This document shows, piece by piece, positions 48,114-62,018 of a stretch of DNA of 64,000 nt. This DNA comes from Lolium rigidum (taxonomy: Eukaryota > Streptophyta > Magnoliopsida > Poales > Poaceae), in assembly GCF_022539505.1 (NCBI RefSeq), contig NC_061513.1:345975617-346039616 (forward strand). Reading direction: 5' to 3'. The first letter of the stretch is position 1, and the number at the start of each line of letters is the position of its first letter. A program made the translations under genes and the position numbers. Below the pieces are notes generated by a model. The model saw nothing but the letters and a program-made list of their open reading frames with translations, was not told where the DNA came from and made no database searches.

Positions 48114-49449
48114 TGCACTATAAAGGAGCTGATTTGCCTAAATTAACAAGCACTAGCTAGCTACATGCATATCGAAATACTTACTTCGATTCCATCAAAG
48201 GTAATTCGCTCCATCTCCTGCACCATCTGAATCCATGCATGAAAGGTTCCTGATTCCTGACCACACAGTAGACATGGTAGACGTACGCGAGTTGACGCAC
48301 TTAAAACAAAGCTACCAACTGCTCATGCGAAACTGACAAGTACTTGCGTAGTCATTGCTGACCAGCGCTGGATCCGCCTAAAAGATCTCGACGTGACAGA
48401 TTGCACAGATCTATAAATAAAAAAAAGACCCTCATATCTGGGGAACGTGAGAAATTTGTGACCCTCAAGGCGATGGTGAGCGGTCGTTTTTATCTAGACG
48501 TCCAGGCTTTTTTCAAGAAAAGTTAAATAAAAGTTAGCCGGCCTCACAGAAATTTATACATGTGAACTCATGAATTCCGTCATGCGCATATGTTCGCGCC
48601 GCATAAATTTTTTCAAAGAAACAAAAAAGAAATTTCCACCCAAAAAAAGTACCAGAGAGCTCTTCCCTATGGCGGTGTAGATAGGCAGAAAAATGAAGTA
48701 GATCTTCGGCTTAGATAAGAAATCAGGCTGGATCAAGGTGGATGCCTCTTCTTCTCTATTCTGAACTGAATGTGTATGGATGTGTCTTGCTTTCTTGAAC
48801 CTGTTCACTTCGCAAAAGACGTTTTGTTGGATATGCGACATTATGCCGACTCGTGGTACCACTCGTTGACTTAAGGAAAAGTTGACATAAAATTAATGCA
48901 ATTTTTGGGAAGAATTTTGGGGTTGAGGCAATGGAAAATGGTTGATATATAATGATGCACATACTAGGTAGGATCGTCCCGGGTATCATCATCATACACC
49001 TCTCTGATGAGGAATTGTCACTCACTAGAACCGATGATGACCGCACCACCGCTCACATGATCTGGCCAAACCAGCATTGTCATGCTTTCATGAAGAACGA
49101 TTTCGCACTTAGCTTGGTTGGGCTTCATCACCATGTAACTTTGGCGCGTACTACCACATTCTTGATTAAGTTGGCCAGTGCTGCAAGAAGGAGTGCCGCC
49201 AAAAACTCCACCCACCATCACCAGTAATGCCCTATAGGCAAAGGGTTCCCCACCCATGGTCGCGATGGTTATACCATTCGGAGATGTGGTACATGGTATT
49301 TTAGGGTTGAGTAGTCTAGTGTTTCTCACTGCTCAGGCGGCCACTACGAAATTGTACGAGGCGAGTGGTCCTTTCTATCTAAGGAAAATTAAAATGAAGA
49401 ATACACATATTTGAACCCCACACAAATATAAACATTTTTAAAACCCAAA
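48114..49449. other. No gene seen
   Basis: Intergenic DNA. Short ORFs here lack recognisable domains and codon structure. Confidence 0.5.
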
Positions 49450-50130
49450 ATAAAATCTTAAGAAGAAAGGTTGGAAAGGGCATGAGCTCTATGAGTTTTG
49501 TGATGGTTTGAAATCGCAAGAACATTTGTTTTTCAATTTTCCATTAGCTCAGTATTTGTGGATGCAGTAGGTGTTGCCTAAATCATATTGCAATGCCAAT
49601 GTCATGTTATGAACTATATTAACAGTGTTTTTCCTTGTAATGATTGGAGATGTTGCCTTGTGATGGTCTCTTTGGAAAACTATAAATAAATCTTATTTTA
49701 AAGGTTTGAGACCTAAGGATCCTACTAATGTTGTTTTTATTATTTCTCACTTCCTAAAAACCTAGGAAGAATTACAGAAAAAGGGTCTTCGAAAGCTGCT
49801 ACAGCTGGGACCTGCTAGCAGGCTGGCGAGGGTAGCACATGAAATCTTTGAGCAGCGGCATGGCTAGAATCATGTGAATAGGAGACTGAAAATGTGATTT
49901 GTGCTGTTCAAAATCCTGAAGCTTCGATTTACATATTTTCTATGGTTCGGGTACTTTGGTGGCCTGGAAGTAATGATTATGGCTTTCATTGTTTTCAGAT
50001 GCTTTTTTATCCCTGTTGCTGGTAATGCTAATGCTAGCTGCCAACCTAGCTTTGTTCTTATTTTTAAAGGTTTTAGAGAAGTGATTGTTGTTTTACAGAC
50101 AAAAAGGAGTTGTCCTTTTTGGTTTCATGT
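49450..50130 (+). mobile_element. LINE 3' fragment, zf-RVT domain
   Basis: A degenerate frame reads CEFCDGLKSQEHLFFN, LAQYLW, WSLWKTINKSYFKGLRPKDP and KGLRKLLQLG, the order of the zinc-binding region of L1-type RT proteins. Stops interrupt it. It differs in sequence from the LINE at 26622-31886. Confidence 0.65.
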
Positions 50131-50479
50131 TAGTTGTTACAACAGACTTGGGAGAAATTCTGGTGCCCAGCCCGCCCTAATTTTTAAAGAAATTGAAAAC
50201 CTGATGTGTATAACTCGATCTCAGTAGGAGAAACTCAAGTCTGAACTGTAAATTGTTGGGTTTCAACTTAATTTCAGACTCCAACCAAAATTTGAAGGAA
50301 AATTCCCCAAAACTACAGAAAGAAATTAATAGTTCCTACTTAATTTTATACAATGTTTCTTCACAAAAATCAAAGTTTTTATATCATGCTCTAGAACTTT
50401 CAACTCAAGAGCGCAGAGAGCTTTCAATTTCAGCACAAAGAAATAACTACTACTTGGAGTGATGGTTTGGCTCTTGGGT

Positions 50480-50850
50480 GTACATGTTCCCTTTAGTTTG
50501 AAATACATCTTTCATATATTTTAAAATGTTAAAAAAATTAAACAAAAAATTCACGCATACATCTTCACATGCTACGTGCGCGCAAAATCTTTCCATGAAA
50601 AATCTAGTTATCGTTTAGGCTATGTAAAAAAAAAGACAATATTATTTGATGCTAAAAATAAGGCTTTTTGTGAGACATGTTTTGTCTTTTTATATTAACT
50701 AGAAAAAATATCTCTTTTTGTGAAACTATACGAACGCACAAGATTATCGAGATATACATGCGAAATTTTTTTTTGAAATTTTTCGACAGTTAGAAATATA
50801 TTTTTAAAGTGACGGAGGCATATGCACTATGCCGAATTGAATTTCCGCTA
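50480..50850. repeat. Dispersed repeat copy 1 (MITE-like, AT-rich)
   Basis: Aligns with 54535-54885 in the same orientation: both have GAAATACA/AAAATACAA at the start, TCTTCA-ATGCTA-GTGC, CGAACGCACA/CGAATGCACA, AGATGTACATGC-like motifs, GAAATATATTTTT and end GCCGAATT-A-TTTCCG. Termini and TSD were not resolved. Confidence 0.65.
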
Positions 50851-50934
50851 CTACCGTTGGGGGTGTTTCATGCCCGTAGAAGTCCTTGATGCATGGAATT
50901 TTGCTACGTATTTTACTTGGACGATTACCTTTCT

Positions 50935-51850
50935 ACGCTATGGTGTCGACATCAAGTGCATCACCGCTCCAAGTCTGCTTCCCACCTAGCTTTCGCGTAG
51001 GTTTCTTGCATGTAGAATCCTGATGTACCTGCACTGTACTATTCAGATCATTCCACAAAGAAAAGAAACGCATCCCATCGCATCGCGGAAGATGGCGACG
51101 GATCATCAAATGCAGAGAGATTCTGCGTGATCTACTGCAGATCTCCTATGATCCTGACCAAATCCCCCAGGAAACAATTGAATTGACTGAAGCAGTCGCC
51201 GTGGCCATGCATATTTAGACAATGCGTAGGGCGCGGGACCCGTCAATTCAACTTACAATGCATCTAGTAGTTAGTTATGGCTAGACAAGTCACAATGGAT
51301 ATCTTGTGGGGATATTCTTTCACCTGCTGGCGACCGAGAAAAAGTAGCTAGACAACAGAGGTAGATTCACAAGGATAGGGACGAGGAGAGTGGCTACAAT
51401 GCAGGTACTGGTACAGGTTCTTGCCGATCCGCACGCCCACGTGACATGCTTCGTCGAAACATAGTATGATCTTCTTCATCAGATATCACAAGACTTGACT
51501 CTTGGGTCTTGGCTGATGTGGATGGGTTAGCTCAGCTTTTGCTTGAAGATCCTGGCATATCTGATCCGTTCTACTGTACGAGAGCTAGTATATATGGACG
51601 AAGACGACTGCTGCCGTGTTAATCGAATGGAAATATATACTCATCGGTCTACATTATTCCAAAGATCCATCAAGATCATATCTACTCGGCATGTGAATCG
51701 ATCCACGGAATAAGTATTTGATCGAGACTTCCGAGAGATTTGCTGTTTGACCTGTTACCCTGTGCCCCGAGTAGAAAGAACCATACATCTACGGTCTCAG
51801 GTACTCCGTGGTATATACCAAGATTCTTTCGCAAATGTCAAGATTCATTC
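50935..51850 (-). repeat. Inverted segmental duplicate, copy B (partner at 20750-21720)
   Basis: The reverse complement aligns over about 0.9 kb with copy A. It lacks the MITE present in copy A and so shows the empty site near 51715-51735. It lies 3.2 kb beyond the end of CKX2. No ORF is shared convincingly. Confidence 0.8.
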
Positions 51851-53392
51851 ATGATACTCCTGGTTAAATAAATCTGATTGAGACAGTACATGCATGCATA
51901 CATCAGGATCTCTCGATCGATCACTGGCTTTGCTCCACAGCTATATCCAGTGGCTCACCAGAAACGAAGATGGCTAACGATCGAGTGTGTCCATATTGTC
52001 AAGGCGACAAGATTCTGGACAAATTTACCGATCGATGGATCTCATCAGACATTCTTGACAGAGAGAGGTAATACGGAGTATCATTTAGTGGACAAAGCTG
52101 ATATGTGGTGAACAACAAAAAAATAATTTTACTATACCGGCTTGAGAACCTTCAACCTCTTTGGTAGGATTTGGCTGTGGGCTTTTAGGAACATCTTTCT
52201 TGAATTTATCTTCCACCTCTTGTTCATATTGATTTTTGTTGCCTTGGTTGCTCCTTTTGGCTTGATTGATATAGAACAAAAATCAGCTGATTGTATCGTT
52301 GCTCCATCTTTACACTCCTTGCCTTCAGAGTCTCACACATATTCCTAAATTATTTGTTCCTTTTATACTCTCTTGAAGTTTAGCTAGAGCTTGAGCCCGT
52401 TACCGAGATCCTCTTCCACCAACTACCAGGCCAAGTCCATTTTTTTTGGCTTTGTGGTACAGTGTGAAATACATGTCATTATGTTTTACATCATCACCAA
52501 GAAGTGCATGATTAGCATCAAGTTTCTCATTAACTTTTTGATGCAGATAAGAAATTTATTTGAATCGGGTTATATAGTAAATTCTGGTTATTCAGTGAGA
52601 TCTAGCTATTCAGATGCACTTACTATTTTTCGCAGAAAAATCATCAGCTAAGGCATCAGACAAGACGTGTTTTGGGTGTGTCGTATCGCTACTTGTTGGT
52701 TGCCATGAGGGCTTTATATATAAAGCCGGGCCAAGGGCTTTCTGTTTAAAAAAATATACAACTATTTCTAGTAGACAAAGCAGCCTTGTAGAGTTTTTTC
52801 TTCAACCAACATTTAAAATCCTTTCCAGATTTTACTTGCAAATTTTAGGACCCACAACTTTATGTGTCCTCAATATCGAAAAATACTACAATAAAGTTAG
52901 TATAATTCAAAATTATAGACAAGTTAGAAAATTTGGACAACTAAAACAGTTCAAAAAGAAACTACCTTTACTCTGTTCCATAGCTTAGTTTTTTCAAAAC
53001 AAAATTGACCCTTACCCTAGTGGCTAGCAGCTAAGGCAATTTCCTTTTCTTTGACCAAAGAACCAATGAAATTCGTTAAAGCCCTTGTCCTAAAACCACA
53101 TGGTTGTCCAAGCTAGTTGAAATGTAAATTTAATTTCAAGTTTGGATCGAAATCCTTCCAGAACACTTTTAGGTCAGTGGGTTCTCTTCCACATTTCTCT
53201 TTTTTTGTGCCTATAAAATATTTACAGTGCAACCATTCCGTCGGACTATTAATAACCGTGTAGTTTACAAGATAAACTACTACTATGGTACATTAGTGCA
53301 TGACAGAAATGTAGCTATCTTCAGTCACATCAGCATCTACTACTACATGCAGTTTACAACTCACCTTCCTTAAGTAGGCAACACAAAACGTG
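51851..53392. other. No gene; possible decayed minus-strand transposase tail near 52085-52280
   Basis: A minus-strand frame near 52280-52140 reads IKPKGATKATKINMN, loosely like the tail of FAR1/MULE-type proteins, but it is too short to call. A 25-base stretch starting ATTAGCATCAAGTTTCTCAT (52511) recurs at 54455, downstream of the membrane-protein ORF. Confidence 0.3.
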
Positions 53393-53400
53393 TATATAAA
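53393..53400 (+). promoter_or_regulatory. TATA box of the unknown membrane-protein gene
   Basis: TATATAAA lies 59 bp before the ATG at 53459, good plant spacing, with a start expected near 53425. Confidence 0.55.
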
Positions 53401-53458
53401 CAATGCTTCTTCTCCCGAACCCTACTTTCGTAGATAACCAATACTCTGGAGAAGAGGT

Positions 53459-54253
53459 ATGGAAGCTACACTACATGTCACTACTCAAATAGTAGAAGAA
53501 CAAGAAGCTACTGTTCCTGCAGAAGATGGAGAAGCTATTGATTCTGAAGAAGATGGGGGAGAAGCTACAGCTTCTGATGAAGATGGAGGAGAAGTTGTTG
53601 GTTCCGATGAAGATGGAGGGGAAGTTTTTGTTCCTGGAGTTGAACAAGTTGCAGTGCATGCTCACGGTGATGATATTTCGGTACATGTTGCTTCTGAAAT
53701 ATATTTGGCTACTGGAACTGATAGCATTCAGCTTACAGTCAAATCTCATTTGGATCTAGAGGTGTCAGTTCAGTTTTTGGAAGGAATTTGCTCTATCTGT
53801 CTGTCTACACCCTTTTCCTCTCTGAAGAACAATCCTATGTATGCAGCCTTGGTGTTATTTTGTGCAACACTACTGTCTGCAGTTTGGTACTTGTTTGCAT
53901 CTCCACTAATTATGCAGTTGGTGTCTAGATGTGAAGAAGAAAGGGTGAAGCATTCACATACTTGGATCCTTAATTGGTCCATATATGTGTTTTCCATGTT
54001 CTTAAGCTTCATATCAAATCCTTCATGGTTGTGGGTTGGATTCGTCATTTTGGGTTTGCCACAGTTGCATTGGCAATGGCAGTTTACTGTTAAGGTTGGT
54101 CAAGCACTTTTATTCGCAAAGTTGGTTGTCAAGATTCTCAAGGCTACAATGGAAGCTCCTTTCATGCAAGAGCCTATCTTGTTTGTCAAGGAAAAAATCA
54201 ATAGGATGCAGCTTGCTGTAGAGAAGTGCTATCTGCACTGCTTTGATCTGTAG
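53459..54253 (+). CDS. Unknown protein: acidic repeat N-terminus plus membrane segments
   Basis: A single-exon ORF of 264 residues, ending at the TAG at 54251. I do not recognise the family. Residues 1-65 are acidic, with a DEDGGE-type unit repeated about four times and almost no Lys or Arg. The middle (70-120) has mixed polar character. Hydrophobic stretches near 126-152 and 170-206 look like two or three membrane helices (for example YAALVLFCATLLSAVWYLF). The C-terminal part is basic and amphipathic (KLVVKILKATME, KINRMQLAVEKC). A well-placed TATA box, an uninterrupted frame and biased composition favour a real gene. No element ends flank it. It could also be a retroposed copy, since it has no intron. 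No function is proposed. Confidence 0.55.
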   Translation: MEATLHVTTQIVEEQEATVPAEDGEAIDSEEDGGEATASDEDGGEVVGSDEDGGEVFVPGVEQVAVHAHGDDISVHVASEIYLATGTDSIQLTVKSHLDLEVSVQFLEGICSICLSTPFSSLKNNPMYAALVLFCATLLSAVWYLFASPLIMQLVSRCEEERVKHSHTWILNWSIYVFSMFLSFISNPSWLWVGFVILGLPQLHWQWQFTVKVGQALLFAKLVVKILKATMEAPFMQEPILFVKEKINRMQLAVEKCYLHCFDL

Positions 54254-54534
54254 AACAGAATTGAAGTATGAAGTAGTATTTATTTTGCTATAAGAAGTAA
54301 AAAAGATATATAGGCAACAATGTAAATTGGCCGTGTGTACCAGTAGTAGATGAGTAGGTAGGCATCAATGTAAATTAGCAGCATGCGTGAAAGAATTTAA
54401 GTTGGTAGTACTGCAAACAGTGGGAATGCACATATCGGTACTGCAGACAGTGGGATTAGCATCAAGTTTCTCATTAACTGCATGAAAGAATGTAAGTAGC
54501 TAGGCGTGCATCAATGTATTTTGGCATATGCTTC

Positions 54535-54885
54535 CTTTATTTTAAAATACAACTTAGGCACGTTTTGAAATGTCAAAAAATATTGAAACAAAAATACTAC
54601 TTGCATCTTCATGTGCTATGTGCTCACGAAGTCGTTTCAAGAAAACTCGATTTGTCTTGTGGCGTGTGTGAAAAAGACAAAATTCGGTGCTAAAAGTATG
54701 ACTTTTCACAAAATAAATCAACATCTATAAAAATATTGGTTTTTCACGAAACTTGACGAATGCACATATGTTGTGGAGATGTACATGCAGAATTTCTTAT
54801 TAATTTTTTTGACATTTCGAAATATATTTTTTAGGTAGAGGAGCATATGCATCCGGGAGCCGAATTAAGTTTCCGGTACTTTAAA
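54535..54885. repeat. Dispersed repeat copy 2 (MITE-like, AT-rich)
   Basis: Partner of 50480-50850, same orientation, about 4 kb apart. The two copies bracket the inverted duplicate and the unknown ORF. Confidence 0.65.
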
Positions 54886-55563
54886 TACCTTCCAAAATGT
54901 CGGCTTTACATGCTTCATCTTCAAATCCTCCTTCCTGGTCACTATAAAATTCATTTATAGTTTCATTCGTAAATTTCATTGAAAAACGACTTGCATGAAT
55001 GAAAATAAAAAAGAAACATGGTAGAGTCATAATAGTCAACTTACATGTAAATTCAATTTGTAAACTCCAGTTATTTGCAGCAACATTCTGACTCGTTGCT
55101 GGTGGTAGTTGAAAGGATCGTATGTCGCACCTAGAGGGGGGGTGAATAGGTGCTAACCAATTTTTAGTTCTTTTTCAATTTAGGCTTGACACAAAGGTAA
55201 ATTCTCTAGATATGCAACTATGTGAATTTACCTATATGACAAGGTTAACAACTAAGCAAGATATAGCTACGCAATATATAGGAGAGATAATCGGATAGAG
55301 GTAACCGAGAGTGGAGCACGCGGAGACACGGAGTTGATTCCCGTAGTTCCCTTCCTTTGCAAGAAGGTACGTCTACGTTTGGAGGAGTGTGGTCGCTACG
55401 AAAGCCAGACCAACGCCACGAAGGCTTCACTCAGGTCTCCTGTGAGCACCGCCACGAAGACTTAGCCCACTTCCACTAAGGGATTTCCTCGAGGTGGAAA
55501 TCGGGCCTTTACAAGGTTCTTGGGCCACACATCCACAACCAAATTGGAGGCTCCCAAATCTGT

Positions 55564-56595
<1,032 letters not shown>

Positions 56596-57160
56596 GAACT
56601 ATATCAACTACAAACAACTAGGGTTTCTCAAAAGATGAACACTAGCAAACGGGCCCTCAAGCATATGAGGGGGAAATGCAAATCACTTCGGTGAAGATGT
56701 AGATCGGGGTCTTCTCCTTCGAATCTCCAAAGATCAAGAGCTTTGGCTGGGTGGAGAAGGAGATCTTGTGATTCTTGTGTTTCTTGAGGTGGCTCTAATG
56801 GTGATGAACTTGGCAATGAAATGAGCAGCTTGGGGAGGAGAAATAAGTGGGGTATAAATACCCCCCTCCAAAATCCAGCCGTTGGGGGAATTCCAGGGCC
56901 GGATAATCCGGTGTAAGTGAGGGCCGGATAATCCCCCCCCCCCCTCCCGGAAAATCCGGCTCCTGGAAAAATCCAAGCAAAAGTCCGGCCCTGTTCCAGA
57001 ATGTTACTACGCGACATGGTCGAAAGTCCTTAGCCAAATTTCAGGGGCCGGATATTTTGCAAATATCCGGCCCTGAAAATCTGGCCTAGTGAAAGTTTTC
57101 CTGCTTCCTTTTGTCTTGTTTTTCCACACTAAAACAATCATTCACGCACACATATATATA

Positions 57161-57404
57161 GGAAGCTCAATTGGGGCACCATGGTGCCAAGGCACCATAC
57201 ATCATGACCGTACAATTACATCATGGGTGCTAGATTGCATCATAGGTGTATAAAGGAGAGATAATCACTTTCCAAATATCAACAGGAGAGAGAATGCACT
57301 TTTCAATTATCAGAAACAGAGACAAATCACTTCCCAGTTTGCTGTGCAGGTTTCCTTTTATGATTCGTGGTGCCCATGCACCATGGTGCACCAGTTAGTT
57401 TACC
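57161..57404. mobile_element. TIR element (MITE-like), 244 bp
   Basis: Left end GGAAGCTCAATTGGGGCACC and right end inverted GGTAAACTAACTGGTGCACC are similar, each followed by a CACCATGGTGC core. TATATATA abuts both sides, which could be a Mutator-size TSD or just local AT repeats. Confidence 0.5.
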
Positions 57405-58301
57405 TATATATATATTCTCTGCACCATCTCATCAAACATTAGAGTATCACATATATTGACATTAAACATTCAAAACATAAATCGAGAGATGTTCGATCAA
57501 TCTCCCCATTTTTGGTGTTTGATGACAATATACGGATTTGCAATAAAAGCACTAGAATGAACCAACATGTTGGCAAAAGATAGAGGCACTCCCCCTACGT
57601 GTGTGCATACAAGTAATTTGCATTTGAATACAAATGCACAACATATATGTGCGAGGTGCCTCAACACAGAAGATATCCAACATGTGCTCCAACAAGAGAC
57701 ATTGACAAATATCTATATATAGTTGAGATAAGGTTATAAAGATCATACCCATATGGAGATATATAATACCGAATATTTAAAATAACACACCATATCATAA
57801 GCCTTGGTCTCAACATATAGAATTCTGAAATCCTTAACGCAATGTCTCACAACCACACATATAACATAGTTTTGAACGAACAAACCAAGTCAAATAGTTC
57901 AAACAAATGACATAAAAGAGGACACAAGCGATAAAGGAATGGTAAACGCATATGCTTGTGCCCTACCCATGCAAATCCCGTAGAGAAGGCCTAAATAGAA
58001 CACTTCTCCCCCTTTGGCATCGAGACGCCAAAAAGGGGAAAAGTGCGATGCTACTCGCCCCATGGAGATCAGTCGGAGTCCGACTCGGAGACATACTCTT
58101 CATCACTATCAGCAGCTGTAGGAGAGTCGCGAGCGATATTGGCCCTCTGAATACTGAGCTCAAGGTCAGACCACGGAACCTAGGAAGAGTGTCACCCACT
58201 GTAGGCGGGGTGAACTGGAGGCTGAGGCGGAGGCCCTTGCTCACTACTAAGCCTGTGAAGAATGACCACCTGAGTATCGTCGAATCTCCGAGCGCCGACG
58301 G

Positions 58302-58401
58302 NNNNNNNNNNNNNNNNNNNNNNNNNNNNNNNNNNNNNNNNNNNNNNNNNNNNNNNNNNNNNNNNNNNNNNNNNNNNNNNNNNNNNNNNNNNNNNNNNNN
58401 N
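58302..58401. other. Assembly gap (100 N)
   Basis: Exactly 100 N, sitting inside an LTR copy. Comparison with the right-hand LTR suggests about 0.7 kb of LTR is missing here. Confidence 0.99.
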
Positions 58402-59303
58402 GCACAACACAACCTTAGAACTTTTCGTCATCTGTCCCGAGTGTCAATGCGGGCATGAACCCACTATCGAGCATAAGTACTCCCTCTTGGAGTTAAAAGT
58501 AAAAACTTGGCCGAGCCTCTACTAGAAACGGAGAGCATGCAAGATCATAAACAACACATGTATAATAACTTGATAATTAACATGACATAGTATTCTCTAT
58601 CCATCGGATCCCGACAAACACAACATATAGAATTACAGATAGATGATCTTGATCATGTTAGGCAGCTCACAAGATCCGACAATGATAGCACAATGGGGAG
58701 AAGACAACCATCTAGCTATTGCTATGGACCCATAGTCCAGGGGTAGACTACTCACTCATCACTCCGGAGGCGACCATGGCGGCGTAGAGTCCTCCGGGAG
58801 ATGATTCCCCTCTCCGGCGAGGGTGCCGGAGGCGATCTCTCGGATCCCCCGAGATGGGATCGGCGGCGACGGCGTCTCGGTAAGGTTTTCCGTATCGTGG
58901 CTCTCGGTGCTGGGGGTTTCGTCACGGAGGCTATTTGTAGGCGGAAGGGTAGGTCAAGAGGCGGCACGGGGCCCCACACCACGGGGCCGCGCGGCCAAGG
59001 GGGGCCGCGCCGCCCTATGGTGTGGCCCTCCGTGGCCCCTCTTCGTCTCTCCTTCGGACTTCCGGAAGCTTCGTGAGAAAATAGGCCCTCGGGCTTTGAT
59101 TTCGTCCAATTCGAGAATATTTCGTTACTAGGATTTCTGAAACCAAAAACAGCAGAAAACAGCAAGCGGCACTTCGGCATCTTGTTAATAGGTTAGTTCC
59201 GGAAAATGCACGAATATGACATAAAGTGTGCATAAAACATGTAGGTATCATCAATAATATGGCATAGAACATAAGAAATTATCGATACGTCGGAGACGTA
59301 TCA
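58402..59303 (-). repeat. Left (3') LTR copy, partial
   Basis: Position 58402 corresponds to 63475 in the right copy. The LTR start, at 59303 on the minus strand, is TGATACGTC. The remaining part of the LTR lies in the gap. Confidence 0.88.
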
Positions 59304-62018
59304 AGCATCCCTAAGCTTAGTTACTGCTCGTCCCGAGCGAGGTAAAACGATAACAAAGATAATTTCCGAAGTGATATGCCATCATAACCTTGATCATACT
59401 ATTTGTAAACATATGTAGTGGATGCAGCGATCATAACAATGGTGATGACATGAGTAAACAAGTGAATCATATAGCAAAGACTTTTCATGAATAGTACTTC
59501 AAGACAAGTATTAATAAGTCTTGCATAAGAGTTAACTCATAAAGCAATAAATCAAAGTAAAGGTATTGAAGCAACACAAAGGAAGATTAAGTTTCAGCGG
59601 TTGCTTTCAACTTGTAACATGTATATCTCATGGATAATAGTCAACATAGAGTAATATAACAAGTACAATATGCAAGTATGTAGGAATCAATGCACGGTTC
59701 ACACAAGTGTTTGCTTCTTGAGGTGGAGAGAAATAGGTGAACTGACTCAACATAAAAGTAAAGAGAATGGTCCTTCAAAGAGGAAAGCATCGATTGCTAT
59801 ATTTGTGCTAGAGCTTTTATTTTGAAAACATGAAACAATTTTGTCAACGGTAGTAATAAAGCATATGAGTTATGTACATTATATCTTACAAGTTGCAAGT
59901 CTCATGCATAGTATACTAATAGTGCCCGCACCTTGTCCTAATTAACTTGGACTACCGGATCTTTGCAATGCACATGTTTTGACCAAGTGTCACAATGGGG
60001 TACCTCCATGCCGCTCTGTACAAAGGTCTAAGGAGAAAGCTCGCATTTTGGATTTCTCGCTTTTGATTATTCTCAACTTAGACATCCATACCGGGACAAC
60101 ATGGACAACAGATAATGGACTCCTCTTTTATGCATAAGCATGTGGCAACAATTATTATTCTCATATGAGATTGAGGATATGTGTCCAAACTGAAACTTCC
60201 ACCATGAATCATGGCTTTAGTTAGCGGCCCAAAGTTCTTCTCTAACAACATGCATGCTCCAACCATGAAGGTGGTAGATCTCTCTTGCTTCGAGACAAGA
60301 CGGACATGCATAGCAACTCACATGATATCCAACAAGAAATAGTTGATGGCGTCCCCGAAACATGGTTACCGCTCAACAAGCAACTTAATAAGAGATAAAG
60401 TGCATAAGTACATATTCAATACTACAATAGTTTTTAAGCTATTTGTCCCATGAGCTATATATTGCAAAGGTGAATGATGGAATTTTAAAGGTAGCACTCA
60501 AGCAATTTACTTTGGAATGGCGGATAAATACCATGTAGTAGGTAGGTATGGTGGACACAAATGGCATAGTGGTTGGCTCAAGTATTTTGGATGCATGAGA
60601 AGTATTCCCTCTCGATACAAGGTTTAGGCTAGCAAGGCTATTTGAAACAAACACAAGGATGAACGGTACAACAAAACTCACATAAAAGACATATGGTAAA
60701 CATTATAAGACTCCATACCGTCTTCCTTGTTGTTCAAAACTCAATACTAGATGTTATCTAGACTCTAGAGAAACCAAATATGCAAACCAAATTAGCAAGC
60801 TCTAAGTATTTCTTCATTAATGGGTGCAAAGTATATGATGCAAGAGCTTAAACATGAGCACAACAATTGCCAAGTATCAAATTATCCAAGACATTTTAGA
60901 GTTACTACATGTAGCATTTTCCAATTCCAACCATATAACAATTTAACGAAGGAGAAACTTCGCCATGAATACTATGAGTAGAACCTAAGGACATATTTGT
61001 CCATATGCAACAGCGGAGCGTGTCTCTCTCCCATAAAGTGAATGCTAGGATCCATTTTATTCAAACAAAACAAAAAACAAAAACAAACCGACGCTCCAAG
61101 CAAAGTACATAAGATGTGGCCGAATAAAAATATAGTTTCAGGGGAGGAACCCGATAATGTTGTCGATGAAGAAGGGGATGCCTTGGGCATCCCCAAGCTT
61201 AGACGCTTGAGTCTTCTTAATATATGCAGGGGTGAACCACCGGGGCATCCCCAAGCTTAGAGCTTTCACTCTCCTTGATCATATTGCATCATACTCCTCT
61301 CTTGATCCTTGAAAACTTCCTCCACACCAAACTCGAAACAACTCATTAGAGGGTTAGTGCATAATAAAAATTCACATGTTCAGAGGTGACACAATCATTC
61401 TTAACACTTCTGGACATTGCATAAAGCTACTGGACATTAATGGATCAAAGAAATTCATCCAACATAGCAAAAGAGGCAATGCGAAATAAAAGACAGAATC
61501 TGTCAAAACAGAACAGTCCGTAAAGATGGATTTTATTAGGCCACCAGACTTGCTCAAACGAAAATGCTCAAATTGAATGAAAGTTGCGTACATATCTGAG
61601 GATCACTCACGTAAATTGGCATAATTTTCTGAGTTACCTACGAGAGAATTAGACCCAGATTCGTGACAGCAAAGAAATCTGTTTCTGCGCAGTAATCCAA
61701 ATCTAGTACTTACTTTTCTATCAAAGACTTTACTTGGCACAACAAAACATAAAACTAAGATAAGGAGAGGTTGCTACAGTAGTAAACAACTTCCAAGACA
61801 CAAATATAAAAACAAAGTACTGTAGGTAAAAACATGGGTTGTCTCCCATAAGCGCTTTTCTTTAACGCCTTTCAGCTAGGCGCGAAAGTGTAACTCAAGT
61901 AACATCGAAGGGTGGTGCACCTACAGCGGGGTTTGGAGTTTTCTCAACCATGCAAAGTATATTGGATACATAAGTTTCAGCGTCTCCCTTTTCATTAGTC
62001 TTGGGCTTGCTACTCTCA

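Noticed and set aside
52085..52279. A minus-strand ORF resembling the tail of FAR1-type transposases
   Set aside because: The similarity is a few Lys/Pro-rich residues only, too weak for a feature call.
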